Notes: generated by a model from the sequence alone, not told the origin. A stretch of 64,000 bases of DNA from Centipeda flueggei ATCC 43531 (GCF_000160695.1 NZ_GG694006.1:911939-975938), one strand, 5' to 3'; positions 1-10,471 are shown, counted from the first letter of the stretch. Numbers and translations are program-made.

Positions 1-1717
1 CGCGCTCCCAGTAGAAGCGCATGTCGTTGCCGGGCGTATTGCCCGTGATGAGCATGAAGCGGAGCGTATCCGCACCGTACTTTTCAATGACCTCCACGGG
101 ATCGATGCCGTTGCCGAGGGATTTCGACATCTTGCGCCCCTCGCTGTCGCGCACGAGCCCGTGGATAAAGACATCGCGGAACGGCACATCGCCGCCGAAG
201 CGCAGTCCCATCATGACCATGCGCGCCACCCAGAAGAAGATGATGTCATAGCCCGTCACGAGCACCGACGTCGGATAGAAATGACGCAGATCGACCGTCT
301 GCTCCGGCCAGCCGAGCGTCTCGAACGGCCAGAGGGCGGAGCTGAACCACGTGTCGAGCACGTCCTCGTCCTGGTGGAGGTCCGTACTGCCGCAGTGCGG
401 GCACGCCGTGAGGTCGTCACGCGATACGGAGGTCTCGCCGCAGTGCGCACAGTGCCACGCGGGGATGCGGTGTCCCCACCAGAGCTGGCGCGAGATGCAC
501 CAGTCGCGAATATTTTCAAGCCAGTTTTCGTAGATTTTCGTGAAACGCTCGGGGACAAAACGGATCCTGCCGTCACGCACCGCCTCAATCGCGGGCTTCG
601 CGAGGCTCTCCATGCGGACGAACCACTGCTTCGATACGAGCGGCTCGATCGTCGTCCTGCAGCGCGAACAGTGTCCAACGGCGTGCTCATGCTGTTCCGT
701 GCGCACGAGGGCGCCCGTTTCCTCGAGCTCCTTCACAAGTGCCTTGCGGCACGCATAGCGGTCCATCCCCACATAGCGTCCCGCGTTCTCGTTCATCGTG
801 CCGTCGGCATGGATGACGATGATCTGCTCGAGATTGTGTCGCTGTCCCATTTCGAAGTCGTTCGGATCGTGCGCAGGCGTCACCTTGACTGCGCCCGTTC
901 CGAAGGCAGGATCGACGTAGGCATCGGCAAAGAGCGGGATGCGGCGTCCCACCACGGGCAGGATCAGCGTCTTGCCGACAAGCGCCTTGTACCGCTCATC
1001 ATCGGGGTGTACCGCGACGCCCGTATCGCCGAACATCGTCTCGGGGCGCGTCGTCGCGATCTCCACATAGTCGTCCGTGCCCTCAATCTGATAGCGCAGA
1101 TGCCAGAGGTGTCCCGCCTCCGTCTCATGCTCGACCTCGATGTCCGAGATCGCCGTCATGCAGGAGGGGCACCAGTTCGTGATGCGCGTCCCCTGATAGA
1201 TCAGGCCCTGCTCATAGAGACTGACAAAGACCTCGCGCACGGCGCGGGAACATCCCTCGTCCATCGTGAACCGCTCGCGGTCCCAGTCGCAGGATGCGCC
1301 GAGCATCCGCAGCTGATACATGATGCGGTCGCCGTACTGCTGCTTCCAGTCCCAGACACGCGTAAGGAACTTCTCTCTGCCGAGGTCAAAGCGCGTCGTG
1401 CCCTCCTCACGCAGTGCTGCCTCCACCTTTGCCTGCGTTGCGATGCCCGCATGGTCGCAGCCCGGGATCCAGACCACGTTCTTGCCGCGCATCCGCTGGT
1501 AGCGCACGAGGATGTCCTGCAGCGTATTGTCGAGGGCGTGTCCCATGTGGAGCTGCCCCGTCACGTTCGGCGGCGGGATCACCACGCTGTACGGCGTACG
1601 GCTCTCATCTGCCTCGTCATGAAAGAGCTTATGCTGCTCCCAGTAGTCATACCATTTCCGCTCAAAGCTCTGCGGGTCGTACGTCTTTGGAATATTGGCA
1701 CCGGATTCCTGACTCAT
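1..1717 (-). CDS. valS: valyl-tRNA synthetase, 5' part (runs off the left edge)
   Basis: Charges tRNA-Val with valine in the cytoplasm. The first 572 residues are visible; the C-terminal anticodon-binding part lies outside the window. Class I signatures are present: HMGH at residues 57-60 within [16 protein letters not shown], and KMSKS near residue 529 in RKMSKSLGN. The zinc/editing region between them contains CPHCG-like cysteines. The ATG at 1717 is preceded by GGAGGAATAG, a good ribosome binding site. It follows a sulfatase-fold gene by about 140 bp that contain a terminator-like hairpin. Identification is firm; regulation is inferred only. Confidence 0.95.
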   Translation of the reverse strand, partial: MSQESGANIPKTYDPQSFERKWYDYWEQHKLFHDEADESRTPYSVVIPPPNVTGQLHMGHALDNTLQDILVRYQRMRGKNVVWIPGCDHAGIATQAKVEAALREEGTTRFDLGREKFLTRVWDWKQQYGDRIMYQLRMLGASCDWDRERFTMDEGCSRAVREVFVSLYEQGLIYQGTRITNWCPSCMTAISDIEVEHETEAGHLWHLRYQIEGTDDYVEIATTRPETMFGDTGVAVHPDDERYKALVGKTLILPVVGRRIPLFADAYVDPAFGTGAVKVTPAHDPNDFEMGQRHNLEQIIVIHADGTMNENAGRYVGMDRYACRKALVKELEETGALVRTEQHEHAVGHCSRCRTTIEPLVSKQWFVRMESLAKPAIEAVRDGRIRFVPERFTKIYENWLENIRDWCISRQLWWGHRIPAWHCAHCGETSVSRDDLTACPHCGSTDLHQDEDVLDTWFSSALWPFETLGWPEQTVDLRHFYPTSVLVTGYDIIFFWVARMVMMGLRFGGDVPFRDVFIHGLVRDSEGRKMSKSLGNGIDPVEVIEKYGADTLRFMLITGNTPGNDMRFYWER

Positions 1718-1733
1718 CGATCTATTCCTCCCG

Positions 1734-1767
1734 AAAGAAACGCCCTCGTCCCGCAGGGACGAAGGCG
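1734..1767 (-). terminator. terminator-like hairpin just before valS
   Basis: A 12-bp stem (positions 1741-1752 and 1756-1767, one G-U pair) with a 3-nt loop is followed on the minus strand by TTTCTTT and only about 17 nt before the valS start. This position fits a leader attenuator or the terminator of the upstream gene. No T-box consensus (TGGNACCGCG) is visible in the 139-bp gap, so a T-box is not called. Confidence 0.5.
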
Positions 1768-1856
1768 TCCGCTCATCTATGAATTGCACTCGTTAGAGTA
1801 GCACAAAACCGCTTTTTTTGCAAGATGCAGACCCGTGTACGGCGTTTTCCGATGAT

Positions 1857-4427
1857 TTACCGACGGAAGCTCTTGGTATAGTCCCACACGATGTCAAGGA
1901 ACTGCCGCGCCAGTGCATCGTCAAATATCTCACGATAGTCGTCATTTCGCTCGTGAATATGGTAGGTATATGAATCCAACGATACCGTCCCATCCTCACG
2001 CGTAAATTCTGCCGTCTCGAGATGAAATGCATGCTGCTCCGTGCGCACGCAAATCTTATACGTCTGTCCCGGATAGATGGAGTTGCTGACCGTATAGGCA
2101 CGCCGCTGTCCGCCGAGCACCTCCGGAAGATTCCCGTCAAGATACGGTGCCTCAATCGGATACCCAGCGAGTTTACCGAGGATCTTGTAGATGTCCACCG
2201 TACTCGTCAGCTCGTCCACGTGCCCGCGCGCCGGCACCCCTGCGCCCCGCGCCATCAGTGCTGCTCCCGTCTGTTCCTCACTGAGGAGATACGGACTGCG
2301 TGCATGCACAGAACATCCATGATCCGAATAGACCAGCACGATGTACTCATCGTCGTCATAGTGCGTGGTAATGTAATCAAAAAGATAGCCAAGCTGGCGA
2401 TCTGCCGCGCACACCTCACTGCGATTGAGATATTGGCTCAGCGGGTTTTTCTTCAAAAACACAGAAGCGCCTCGATCCTGCGGCTGCAGAACATCAGCGA
2501 GCGGCATATGTACCGACGCATGAGCTGACATACTGATGTCCGCATTATACGGATGCGTGTCTGCACTGTGCATAAAAAGAAAGTTATCGCACTCATCAAA
2601 GGTCTGAAGATGACGTATGATGCGCTCTACACCGTCCGCTGTACGCTCCATCCAATGATTGACAATCAAACGATCATACCCACGCGTTGCACCGTTGTAG
2701 ATTTCCTCTCCATCCCCCTGAATATTGGTACAATAGTAGCCGAGACGCTTCATCTGCTCGGACAGCGTCACAACGGAAGGGTCGAGCGCAAAGGGCACCC
2801 CCGGTCGTGCAATCTGCGTATGATGCTGATACAGCCCTGTCTCGATGCTCGCAAGCGACGGATAGGTATACTCCGAGGCACTGAAGTTGTTTTCGAAAAT
2901 GATTCCCTTGGAAAAGAAGTGCAGAAGATTTGGCATCAGCTCTTCTGCCTCATCCCGCAGAGCATGCCATGCAAGACCATCAGCAAGAATATTCAGCACG
3001 AATTTCCTGCGCTGTGAGCTGTGTTGCAGGACAATCGGCTCTCCAACGAGAAAAGGGGAATCCGAGCGAAAGGTTGTCGGCTCCTCCACGCGATAAAAAT
3101 TAAACTCACCGCGGCTGAGCTGCATCGTGCGGTCCATGTTTTCCGCATGGAACGAGATTTTTTGTTTATCCTCTTTCGCCGCAAGCGGAAGAATTTCTGC
3201 ACTTTTCTGCGGTACGACACGGATCTCCGAGGTCTCATCTGCCTTCATGATGTCGAAGACAAAATCATTCACAATTGGATAATTATATTGTTCCATCGCC
3301 GGATTCATCAGGTCAATGACTTTGCTTTTGATAAACATGACCCCATAGGGATTGTAGAGCCCGGTACGATAGCGCGGCAGCGCGTCAGAAAAACGCGGAA
3401 GCTCCTCACACACATGAATCCAAAATTTTTTCGTGACCCCATGAGAATCTATGACTACATCGGTGATGAACGGTGCAAACTGTGCGTTCGTGAAAGCTGC
3501 CTTGAGCGCATAGATACAATTCTCCATTGCGTCAGGGTCTTCTGGAAAGCTGAGATAAGCTCGATCCACCGACAGCATCATAAAGAGCATGGCACGATCC
3601 GGATAACCCGCCTGCTGATACACACGGGAGAGCACAGCACACGCATGTGGACTCATTTTCCGTTTTTTGTACGCTGCCTTCCCATAGGAAAGTGCCGCAT
3701 CCATGTCCTTCCGTGCAAGAGCTTCCTCCGCACGGAAGATCTCATATTCCTCTCCCTCGGAACAGAGCCGATGATACTCCTCCGCACAGCGCTGCATCGC
3801 CGTACCAAAGTCATTCCGCTGTACCGCATCCATCAGCTGTGCGGCACATTCCTGCACACGCGCATCGCGTACAGCACGTGAAAAGCGTTCTGCCGCCCGC
3901 GTCAGTTCGTCCGCATCATCATGAGAAAAGATCAGCGCATGATAGAGCCTCTGCCAGCCGTCTTCCCGTTCCCCCATAAGAAAACGCCGGTGCTCCTTTG
4001 TAAAGAGCACCGCGTTTGTATTGGATATGGGAAAGCAAAGCACAGGAAGATGATCGTAGTCCGGCAAAGCTGCATCGGGGCGCAGCAGGGCAAAGGCACG
4101 GCAGTTTTCGGCGTAGTTCTCCCGCAGCACCGTCTCATTGGGCTGATAGACAACGGACGAGAGCATCTCAAAGAGACCCGTATTGCCGCGCTCATTGTAC
4201 GCCGTCATCAAAAGGCGCAGGCCTTCTTCATAGCCGTCGGCGTCGAACGACTCTGCCGACAGTGCGAGCAGGGTCTCCCCGAGCAGCACACGCACCGCAT
4301 AGGCAGTATCCGCATCCTGTCCCTCTGCATCGCGTGACAGATACGCCCGCGATTCTGCGCAGAGTTCCCTATACGCACCACGATCCGCCAGTTCCTGCAG
4401 GCGCCCCTCAATGTGCATTTCTTCCAT
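1857..4427 (-). CDS. sulfatase/alkaline-phosphatase-fold protein with N-terminal helical repeats
   Basis: About 856 residues. The N-terminal ~400 residues are Ala/Leu-rich helices resembling tetratricopeptide-type repeats (for example LARKDMDAALSYGKAAYKKR). The C-terminal half has the sulfatase core: NILADGLAWHAL, then SEYTYPSLASIETGLY where the nucleophile Ser/Thr would sit, FLFMHSADTHPYN, and VLVYSDHGCSVHARSPY with the metal-binding DHG. No signal peptide or membrane helix is apparent, unlike lipid phosphoethanolamine transferases, so a cytoplasmic or peripheral role is likely. Substrate unknown. Start: the longest frame opens with TTG at 4448; ATG at 4427 with upstream GGGGAG is preferred, ATG 4418 is possible. 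It follows fhs by about 30 bp. Confidence 0.75.
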   Translation of the reverse strand: MEEMHIEGRLQELADRGAYRELCAESRAYLSRDAEGQDADTAYAVRVLLGETLLALSAESFDADGYEEGLRLLMTAYNERGNTGLFEMLSSVVYQPNETVLRENYAENCRAFALLRPDAALPDYDHLPVLCFPISNTNAVLFTKEHRRFLMGEREDGWQRLYHALIFSHDDADELTRAAERFSRAVRDARVQECAAQLMDAVQRNDFGTAMQRCAEEYHRLCSEGEEYEIFRAEEALARKDMDAALSYGKAAYKKRKMSPHACAVLSRVYQQAGYPDRAMLFMMLSVDRAYLSFPEDPDAMENCIYALKAAFTNAQFAPFITDVVIDSHGVTKKFWIHVCEELPRFSDALPRYRTGLYNPYGVMFIKSKVIDLMNPAMEQYNYPIVNDFVFDIMKADETSEIRVVPQKSAEILPLAAKEDKQKISFHAENMDRTMQLSRGEFNFYRVEEPTTFRSDSPFLVGEPIVLQHSSQRRKFVLNILADGLAWHALRDEAEELMPNLLHFFSKGIIFENNFSASEYTYPSLASIETGLYQHHTQIARPGVPFALDPSVVTLSEQMKRLGYYCTNIQGDGEEIYNGATRGYDRLIVNHWMERTADGVERIIRHLQTFDECDNFLFMHSADTHPYNADISMSAHASVHMPLADVLQPQDRGASVFLKKNPLSQYLNRSEVCAADRQLGYLFDYITTHYDDDEYIVLVYSDHGCSVHARSPYLLSEEQTGAALMARGAGVPARGHVDELTSTVDIYKILGKLAGYPIEAPYLDGNLPEVLGGQRRAYTVSNSIYPGQTYKICVRTEQHAFHLETAEFTREDGTVSLDSYTYHIHERNDDYREIFDDALARQFLDIVWDYTKSFRR

Positions 4428-4458
4428 GCTGCCCATCTCTCCCCACAATATTACTATG

Positions 4459-6123
4459 TCAGAACAGTCCCGTAATTACGCCGTCCGCTGTGATGTCCAT
4501 GCCCATCGCAGCAGGCACTTTCGGCAGTCCCGGCATGGTGAGGACATTGCCCGTGAGGGCGACAACGAAGCCCGCACCGCAGGAGGCGCGCAGTTCGCGC
4601 ACGGTGATGCGGAAGCCCGTCGGGCGTCCGAGGAGTGCAGGGTTGTCGGAGAAGGAGTACTGCGTCTTGGCCATGCAGACGGGCGTCTCCGTCATGCCGA
4701 GCGCGTCCATCTCCGCGAGCTGCTTCTTTGCCGCATCGGTAAAGTCCACGCCGTCCGCACCGTAGATCTCCCGCGCGATGGTCTCGATCTTCTCCGCGAT
4801 GGGCTTTGCCGCATCGTAGATGGGGTGAAAATGCGCCGGCTGCCGGAGTGCTGCGTCTACTGCATCCGCCATGGCAAGTCCGCCCTCGCCGCCCTTTGCC
4901 CAGACCTCGGAGCGCACGGCGGGTGCACCGAGGCGCGCGCAGAGCTCCTCGAGGAGAGCGAGCTCCGCTTCGGTGTCCGTCGGAAATACGTTGACGGCGA
5001 CGACCGCAGGCACGCCGAACTTGCCGATGTTCTCGATGTGCTTTTCGAGGTTCGCCGCACCGCGCCGCAGGGCGTCCAGATTCTCCGTGCCGAGGTCGCT
5101 CTTTGCCGCGCCGCCGTTCATCTTGAGTGCACGCACGGTGGCGACGATGACGACGGCATCGGGGGCGAGCCCCGCAAGGCGGCATTTGATGTCGAAGAAT
5201 TTCTCCGCGCCGAGATCCGCACCGAACCCCGCCTCCGTGACGACGCAGTCCGCACAGCGCAGTGCCGCCTTGGTCGCCGCGACGCTGCTGCACCCATGGG
5301 CGATGTTCGCAAAGGGGCCGCCGTGGATGAGGGCAGGCGTGCCCTCAATGGTCTGCACGAGGTTGGGCTTCACGGCATCCTTAAAGAGCAGGGTCAAGGC
5401 ACCTGTCGCACCAAGCTCCTCTGCGTGTACGGGACGTCCGCCGCGCGTATAGCCGATGAGGATGCGCCCGAGGCGCTGCTTCATGTCGGCGAGATCCTCC
5501 GCCAGACAGAGGATTGCCATCATCTCCGAGGCGACGGTGATGTCAAAGCCGGACTCCCGCGGTACGCCGTGGACGCGCCCGCCGAGCCCCGTGACGACGT
5601 GACGCAGGGCGCGGTCGTTGATGTCGAGGACGCGCTTCCACACGATGCGGTTCACGTCGAGATCGAGTGCGTTGCCCTGAAAGATGTGGTTGTCGATGAG
5701 TGCGGCGAGAAGGTTGTGCGCCGTCGTGATGGCGTGAAAGTCTCCCGTAAAGTGGAGGTTGATGTCCTCCATGGGAACGACCTGTGCATAACCGCCGCCC
5801 GCCGCGCCGCCCTTCATGCCGAAGCAGGGGCCGAGCGACGGCTCGCGCAGGGCAACGATGGTCTTTTTGCCCTGCCGATGGAGGGCATCGGCAAGACCGA
5901 CGCTCGTCGTTGTTTTGCCCTCACCCGCAGGGGTCGGGTTGATCGCCGTGACGAGGATGAGCTTTCCCTGTTTTCCATGGGCGCCCGCAAGGGATTCGCG
6001 CGTCAGCTTTGCCTTGTACCTGCCGTACGGCTCGATTGTATCCGCATCAATGCCCAGTGCGGCCGCAATTTCTGTAATGGGGCGAAGTTTGGCTTCGCGC
6101 GCGATTTCGACATCGGATTTCAT
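4459..6123 (-). CDS. fhs: formate--tetrahydrofolate ligase
   Basis: ATP-dependent synthesis of 10-formyl-tetrahydrofolate from formate in the cytoplasm. 554 residues, full family length. The P-loop [10 protein letters not shown] is at residues 64-73, and conserved blocks [31 protein letters not shown] and [14 protein letters not shown] are visible. AAGGAGG precedes the ATG at 6123. It lies 12 bp downstream of folD, so the pair interconverts formyl- and methylene-THF. Formate would be available from the pyruvate formate-lyase encoded at 34717-36966. Confidence 0.97.
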   Translation of the reverse strand: MKSDVEIAREAKLRPITEIAAALGIDADTIEPYGRYKAKLTRESLAGAHGKQGKLILVTAINPTPAGEGKTTTSVGLADALHRQGKKTIVALREPSLGPCFGMKGGAAGGGYAQVVPMEDINLHFTGDFHAITTAHNLLAALIDNHIFQGNALDLDVNRIVWKRVLDINDRALRHVVTGLGGRVHGVPRESGFDITVASEMMAILCLAEDLADMKQRLGRILIGYTRGGRPVHAEELGATGALTLLFKDAVKPNLVQTIEGTPALIHGGPFANIAHGCSSVAATKAALRCADCVVTEAGFGADLGAEKFFDIKCRLAGLAPDAVVIVATVRALKMNGGAAKSDLGTENLDALRRGAANLEKHIENIGKFGVPAVVAVNVFPTDTEAELALLEELCARLGAPAVRSEVWAKGGEGGLAMADAVDAALRQPAHFHPIYDAAKPIAEKIETIAREIYGADGVDFTDAAKKQLAEMDALGMTETPVCMAKTQYSFSDNPALLGRPTGFRITVRELRASCGAGFVVALTGNVLTMPGLPKVPAAMGMDITADGVITGLF

Positions 6124-6135
6124 GGCGTATCCTCC

Positions 6136-6990
6136 TTAGGGGTTCTGCGCTTTGGCTGCCTGTACTACATTCTCCATCAGCATGGCGACGGTGAGAAGTC
6201 CGACGCCGCCCGGCACGGGCGTGATCGCCCCCGCGACAGCCGCCGCGGCGTCAAAGTCCACGTCGCCGACGAGCTTCTTCGGCGCGATGCGGTTGATGCC
6301 GACGTCGATCACCGTCGCGCCCTCCTTCACCATATCCGCCGTGACAAAGCGCGGCCGCCCTACCGCGGCAACGAGGATGTCCGCCGTGTGTGCGATCGCG
6401 GCAAGGTTCTGCGTGCGCGAGTGACAGATCGTCACGGTTGCGTTGCGTTCGAGGAGGAGATGCGCCATGGGCTTTCCGACGATGTTGCTGCGACCGATGA
6501 TGACGGCGTGCGCCCCCTCGATGGGGATGCCCGCGTAGTCGAGCATACGGATGCAGCCCGCCGGTGTGCAGGGGCGCGGCCCCGGTGCGCCGAGCACCAG
6601 ATGTCCGACATTGACGGGATGGAAGCCGTCCACGTCCTTGCGCGGGTCGATATGGGAGAGGATCTCCTCCTCGTCCTCCGCGATCTGCGCGGGCAGCGGC
6701 AGCTGCACGAGGATGCCGTGCACCTCCGGATCGACGTTCAGCTCCTCAATGCACGCGAGGAGCTCCTCCTTCGTCGTCTCGGCGGGGAGGGAAATGTGAT
6801 CCGAACGAATGCCGAGCTCATCACACGTCCGCTGTTTGTTGCGGACGTAGACCTCGGAGGCGGGGTCGCTGCCGACGATGATGACGGCGAGGCACGGCAA
6901 GACGCCCGCCGCCTTCAGCTCTGCGACGCCGTGTGCAGCATCTTCCTTGATCCGTGCGGCAAATTCCTTGCCCGAGAGAATCCGTGCCAT
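6136..6990 (-). CDS. folD: bifunctional methylenetetrahydrofolate dehydrogenase/cyclohydrolase
   Basis: Interconverts 5,10-methylene-THF and 10-formyl-THF with NADP. About 284 residues. The catalytic Tyr/Lys pair lies in SEVYVRNKQRTC (Y48, K52), followed by VQLPLP, the signature PRKDVDGFHP and the Rossmann motif VIIGRSNIVGKP; PGGVGLLTVAMLMENV closes the protein. The frame extends to 7023, but AAAGGAG just before tandem ATGs at 6993/6990 places the start there (6990 preferred by spacing). It sits between the ubiA-like gene (11 bp) and fhs (12 bp), in one operon. Confidence 0.96.
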   Translation of the reverse strand: MARILSGKEFAARIKEDAAHGVAELKAAGVLPCLAVIIVGSDPASEVYVRNKQRTCDELGIRSDHISLPAETTKEELLACIEELNVDPEVHGILVQLPLPAQIAEDEEEILSHIDPRKDVDGFHPVNVGHLVLGAPGPRPCTPAGCIRMLDYAGIPIEGAHAVIIGRSNIVGKPMAHLLLERNATVTICHSRTQNLAAIAHTADILVAAVGRPRFVTADMVKEGATVIDVGINRIAPKKLVGDVDFDAAAAVAGAITPVPGGVGLLTVAMLMENVVQAAKAQNP

Positions 6991-7001
6991 CATGCTCTCC
7001 T

Positions 7002-7850
7002 TTATACCATATAGCTGATCCACGTAAAGACAAAAATCGCAATTGAAACGATGCCGTTGCGCATGAAGTACACCTGCGTCACGCGTGAGAAGTCCGTCGG
7101 ACCCGCGATGCGGTGCTGGTAGACGAGGGTCGCCGCCGCAATTGCGACGCCGATGAAGTACGGCCAGTGCAGATGCATCATCGCGCCGAGGGCGATAAAG
7201 AGCAGGATCGAGAGAACGTGCATCGCCCGCGCGATCTGGAATGCGCCGCGTGCACCGAACGACACCGCGAGGGAGTGGAGGCCCTGACTGCGGTCAAACG
7301 CCTCGTCCTGCGCCCCGTACATCGCGTCGAACGCAGCGATCCAGAGGGCGACCGCGAGAAAGAGCACAAGCATCGGCAGCTCGATGTTCCCGCTGACCGC
7401 CACCCAGCCGCCCGCCGGCGCCATGCCGATGGCAATGCCGAGGAAGAGGTGTACCCATCCCGTCACGCGCTTCATGTACGGGTAGATGAGGAAGGGCACA
7501 GCGGCGAACGGCAGGAGGCGGATGCAGACCGGATGCACCTGCAGCACGGCGAATATAAGCACAAGGAGGCACACGCCGATAAAGACGAGCGCCTCCTTCT
7601 TCGTGACGCGCCCCTGCACCATCGCACGGTAGGCGAGGCGGGGCTGCTGCTTGTCATACTTCAGATCGGCGAGGTTGTCGAGGGCGAGTGCCGCCGACCG
7701 TGCCGCCGGGATGGCGAGCACGACCCAGCCGAGCGTCCCGAGCGGCGGATCACCGCCTGCGGCGAGGAGTGCCCCCATGAGGGCGAACGGCAGAGAGAAC
7801 ACGGTATGGTGAAACGCTGTGTTGTTCATATGCGCCCGCAGGCGCTCCAT
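7002..7850 (-). CDS. UbiA-family prenyltransferase (probable MqnP/UbiA type)
   Basis: Integral membrane prenyltransferase that joins a polyprenyl chain to an aromatic acid in quinone synthesis. About 282 residues and 8-9 hydrophobic helices. The two Asp-rich motifs are DNLADLKYD near residue 58 and YGAQDEAFDRSQG; PFALMGALLA follows the N-terminus. Start: ATG 7850 gives MERLRAHMNNTAFHHT, matching the usual family N-terminus; a TTG at 7862 overlapping the ubiD stop or a GTG at 7883 are alternatives. It directly follows the ubiD-like gene, supporting a menaquinone role, but the exact pathway (Men or futalosine) is not decidable here. Confidence 0.85.
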   Translation of the reverse strand: MERLRAHMNNTAFHHTVFSLPFALMGALLAAGGDPPLGTLGWVVLAIPAARSAALALDNLADLKYDKQQPRLAYRAMVQGRVTKKEALVFIGVCLLVLIFAVLQVHPVCIRLLPFAAVPFLIYPYMKRVTGWVHLFLGIAIGMAPAGGWVAVSGNIELPMLVLFLAVALWIAAFDAMYGAQDEAFDRSQGLHSLAVSFGARGAFQIARAMHVLSILLFIALGAMMHLHWPYFIGVAIAAATLVYQHRIAGPTDFSRVTQVYFMRNGIVSIAIFVFTWISYMV

Positions 7851-7858
7851 CCACCAGC

Positions 7859-9319
7859 TCAATCCAGACCGAACTCCTTCCACCGCGCCGTCACGCGCTC
7901 CGTGATCTCCTTCGACATCGTGATCTCATCCGGCCACTCACGCGCATGGCCTTCCTCCGGCCACGTCTTCGTCGCGTCGATGCCGAGCTTCGACCCCCAC
8001 TTTGCCATGGGCGAGGAGTGGTCGAGCACATCGAGCGGTCCCTGCACGATCTCGAGGTCATATTTCGCATCGATGTTGTTGAAGACGCGCCACCAGACTT
8101 CCTTCATGTCCTGCACATTGACGTGGGCGTCCACGACGATGATCATCTTCACGTTCATCATCTGTCCCATGCCCCAGAGTGCGTGCATGACCTTGCGCGC
8201 GTGCATTGGGAACTGTTTCTTGATGGAGACGACAACGCAGTCGTGGAACACGCCCTCGAGCGGCATGTTGACATCGACGACCTCGGGCAGCATCTGCTTC
8301 AAGAGCGGCAGGAAAATGCGCTCCGTCGCCTTCGCGAGGAAGCAGTCCTCCATCGGCGGACGTCCGACGACCGTCGCAGAGTAGATGGGATCCTTACGAT
8401 GCGTGATTGCCGTGATGTGAAAGACAGGATAGTCGTCTGCGAGGGAGTAGTAGCCCGTGTGGTCGCCGAACGGCCCCTCACGGCGCATCTCGTCCGTATC
8501 GACATACCCCTCGAGGATGATCTCCGCCGTTGCGGGCACCTCGAGATCGACCGTAACGCACTTCACGAGCTCGACCGATTTATGCCGCAGGAAGCCCGCA
8601 AAGACCATCTCGTCGATATCGCGCGGCAGCGGTGCCGTCGCCGCGTAAGTCACGACGGGATCCGTGCCGATGGCGACCGCCGCCTCGATGCGTTTGCCGC
8701 CCTGTGCCTTCATCGCGCGGAAGTTCTCCGCCCCGTTCTTGTGGATGTGCCAGTGCATCCCCGTCGTACGGCTGTCGTACTTCTGCAGGCGGTACATCCC
8801 GACGTTGCGCTTGCCCGTCTCGGGATTCTTCGTAAAGACGAGCGGCAGCGTCACAAAGGGGCCGCCGTCATCCGGCCAGCACTTCAGAATGGGAATCTCG
8901 TCAAGATTCGGGTTCTCCGTCTCGATGACTTCCTGACATGGTGCATTCTTTACATACTTCGGGAAATTGATCGCCTTGCGCGCCATCGGGATGAGCGTCA
9001 TGAGGTTCATCTTGTTCTGCAGGGAGATGTGCGGGATCTTGAGGATCTCCGTCAGCTCATCCGCCACGTCGTCGAGCTTCTCCACACCGAAGGCGAGTGC
9101 CATGCGCTCGTAGCTGCCGAACGCGTTCATGAGGACGGGCATCTTCGAGCCCTTTACATTCTCAAAGAGCAGGGCGACGTTCTCCGCGCCCTCACGCTTC
9201 GAGATGCGGTCCGTGATCTCCGTGATCTCGAGCTCCGGGTCAACCTCCGCCGTGATGCGGCGGAGCAGTCCGCGCTCCTCAAGTGCCGCGATGTATTCGC
9301 GCAGATCCTTATATGCCAA
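7859..9319 (-). CDS. UbiD-family prenylated-FMN-dependent decarboxylase
   Basis: Predicted to decarboxylate a prenylated aromatic acid, using prFMN. 486 residues, typical length. Conserved blocks: CWPDDGGPFVTLP, QKYDSRTTGMHWH, AVAIGTDPV, and EGPFGDHTGYYS near residue 280, which carries the catalytic Glu. Start is TTG at 9319, chosen because GGAGGG lies 6 nt upstream and MAYKDLREYIA matches the family start. It is followed, with possible overlap, by the UbiA-type gene. No ubiX/flavin prenyltransferase gene is visible in the window. Confidence 0.88.
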   Translation of the reverse strand: MAYKDLREYIAALEERGLLRRITAEVDPELEITEITDRISKREGAENVALLFENVKGSKMPVLMNAFGSYERMALAFGVEKLDDVADELTEILKIPHISLQNKMNLMTLIPMARKAINFPKYVKNAPCQEVIETENPNLDEIPILKCWPDDGGPFVTLPLVFTKNPETGKRNVGMYRLQKYDSRTTGMHWHIHKNGAENFRAMKAQGGKRIEAAVAIGTDPVVTYAATAPLPRDIDEMVFAGFLRHKSVELVKCVTVDLEVPATAEIILEGYVDTDEMRREGPFGDHTGYYSLADDYPVFHITAITHRKDPIYSATVVGRPPMEDCFLAKATERIFLPLLKQMLPEVVDVNMPLEGVFHDCVVVSIKKQFPMHARKVMHALWGMGQMMNVKMIIVVDAHVNVQDMKEVWWRVFNNIDAKYDLEIVQGPLDVLDHSSPMAKWGSKLGIDATKTWPEEGHAREWPDEITMSKEITERVTARWKEFGLD

Positions 9320-9369
9320 GGTATTCCCTCCTAAATATATCGTGTTTTTTGTAATGTGCCGTCAATTCC

Positions 9370-10188
9370 CTATTTTCGGAGGATAAAACGCACAATCAAA
9401 TACCCCACGCCGTAGAGCGCAATCATCGGCACAGCGATCATCGACTGCGTGAACACATCGGGTGTCGGCGAGATCACGGCGGCGATGACGAACGAGAGAA
9501 AAATGACGATGCGCGCGTACTTCTTCAAAAATTTGGATGTGATAAAGCCCAATTTCCCGAGAATCGTAATGACGAGCGGCAGCTCAAAGACAAAGCCGAA
9601 CGGCAGGACAAACATAATGACGAACTCAAAATACCGATTGACGGAAAAGAGCGCCTCGAGTTCATCGTTGCCGAAGCCCTTGAAGAACATGATCGCCGCA
9701 GGGAAGACGAAAAAGAACGAGAACGCCAGCCCGAGGAAGAAGAGCACCACTGATACAGGTACGACGATGGCGAGCACCATGCGTTCCGACGGTGTGAGCG
9801 CGGGCAGAAAAAAGCGCCAGACGTGATAGAAGATCACGGGCAGCGCAAGAAGAAAGCCCACGACGACGGCGATCTTGATGTAGGTAAAAAACGCCTCGGC
9901 GGGCTGCATATAGTAGAGTTTTCCGACCGGCAAGGTCAGATAGTGCATGATGTCGCCGATGAAGTAGTAGCCGACGGCCGAGCCGACGGCGACGGCGAGC
10001 AGGCACTTGATGAGCCGCGAGCGCAGCTCAGTCAGATGCGCGATGAGCGACATGCTGCCGTCGTCATCCTGCGGCGCGCCTGCGTCCTCCGGCGGCAGCG
10101 GTTTGACACCCGTTTCCTGCACCGCAGGCACCGACGTCTCTTCGGCCGAGGTCGCCCCCGCGCCGTCCGCTTTCATTTCCTCTGCCAT
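9370..10188 (-). CDS. tatC: Sec-independent protein translocase TatC
   Basis: Core membrane receptor of the twin-arginine pathway. 272 residues: the TatC core starts around residue 46 (SLIAHLTELRSRLIK), with six membrane helices and the conserved PAL(T)PSERM loop. An unusual acidic, Ala/Pro/Glu-rich N-terminal stretch of about 45 residues precedes the core. The gene starts 3 bp after the tatA stop. A Tat substrate (the fumarate reductase flavoprotein at 58528-60375) occurs in this window. Confidence 0.96.
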   Translation of the reverse strand: MAEEMKADGAGATSAEETSVPAVQETGVKPLPPEDAGAPQDDDGSMSLIAHLTELRSRLIKCLLAVAVGSAVGYYFIGDIMHYLTLPVGKLYYMQPAEAFFTYIKIAVVVGFLLALPVIFYHVWRFFLPALTPSERMVLAIVVPVSVVLFFLGLAFSFFFVFPAAIMFFKGFGNDELEALFSVNRYFEFVIMFVLPFGFVFELPLVITILGKLGFITSKFLKKYARIVIFLSFVIAAVISPTPDVFTQSMIAVPMIALYGVGYLIVRFILRK

Positions 10189-10191
10189 GGA

Positions 10192-10410
10192 TCAGATCTT
10201 TTCCTCTTTTTTTGCATTCTCGGGCAGCTGCTTCGTCTCATGCGTCACGTTGATCTCCGCTCGCGGCTCGTCCTTTTCGTTGTTGGCCGACTTAAATTCC
10301 TTGATGCTCTTGCCAAGTGCCTTTCCGATATCGGGGAGCCGGCCGGGACCAAAGACAACGAGACCGATGATCAAAATAAGTACGAGTTCGGGAACACCCA
10401 ATCCAAACAT
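10192..10410 (-). CDS. tatA: Sec-independent protein translocase TatA, copy 1
   Basis: 72 residues. One N-terminal membrane helix (VPELVLILIIGLVVFGPG), a hinge, then the amphipathic helix LPDIGKALGKSIKEFKSA and a charged tail: the classic TatA/E layout. The frame reaches 10440, but GAGGAGG with ATG at 10410 sets the start. It lies immediately before tatC and after a second tatA-like gene. Confidence 0.94.
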   Translation of the reverse strand: MFGLGVPELVLILIIGLVVFGPGRLPDIGKALGKSIKEFKSANNEKDEPRAEINVTHETKQLPENAKKEEKI

Positions 10411-10471
10411 AATATCCTCCTCAACAGTGCCATGGGGCACAATACCATCATGATGTTCTGCGCCGTCTGCG

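Noticed and set aside
161..1801. Plus-strand open frame of 546 codons at the left end
   Set aside because: Antisense to valS, which has complete class I synthetase motifs; no family signal in the plus frame.
1718..1856. T-box leader before valS
   Set aside because: Hairpin present, but the gap is short and the conserved TGGNACCGCG box is not seen.
4411..7014. Plus-strand open frame of 867 codons
   Set aside because: It lies antisense to fhs and folD, both clearly recognised; composition is Arg/His/Asp-rich as expected for the shadow of GC-rich genes.
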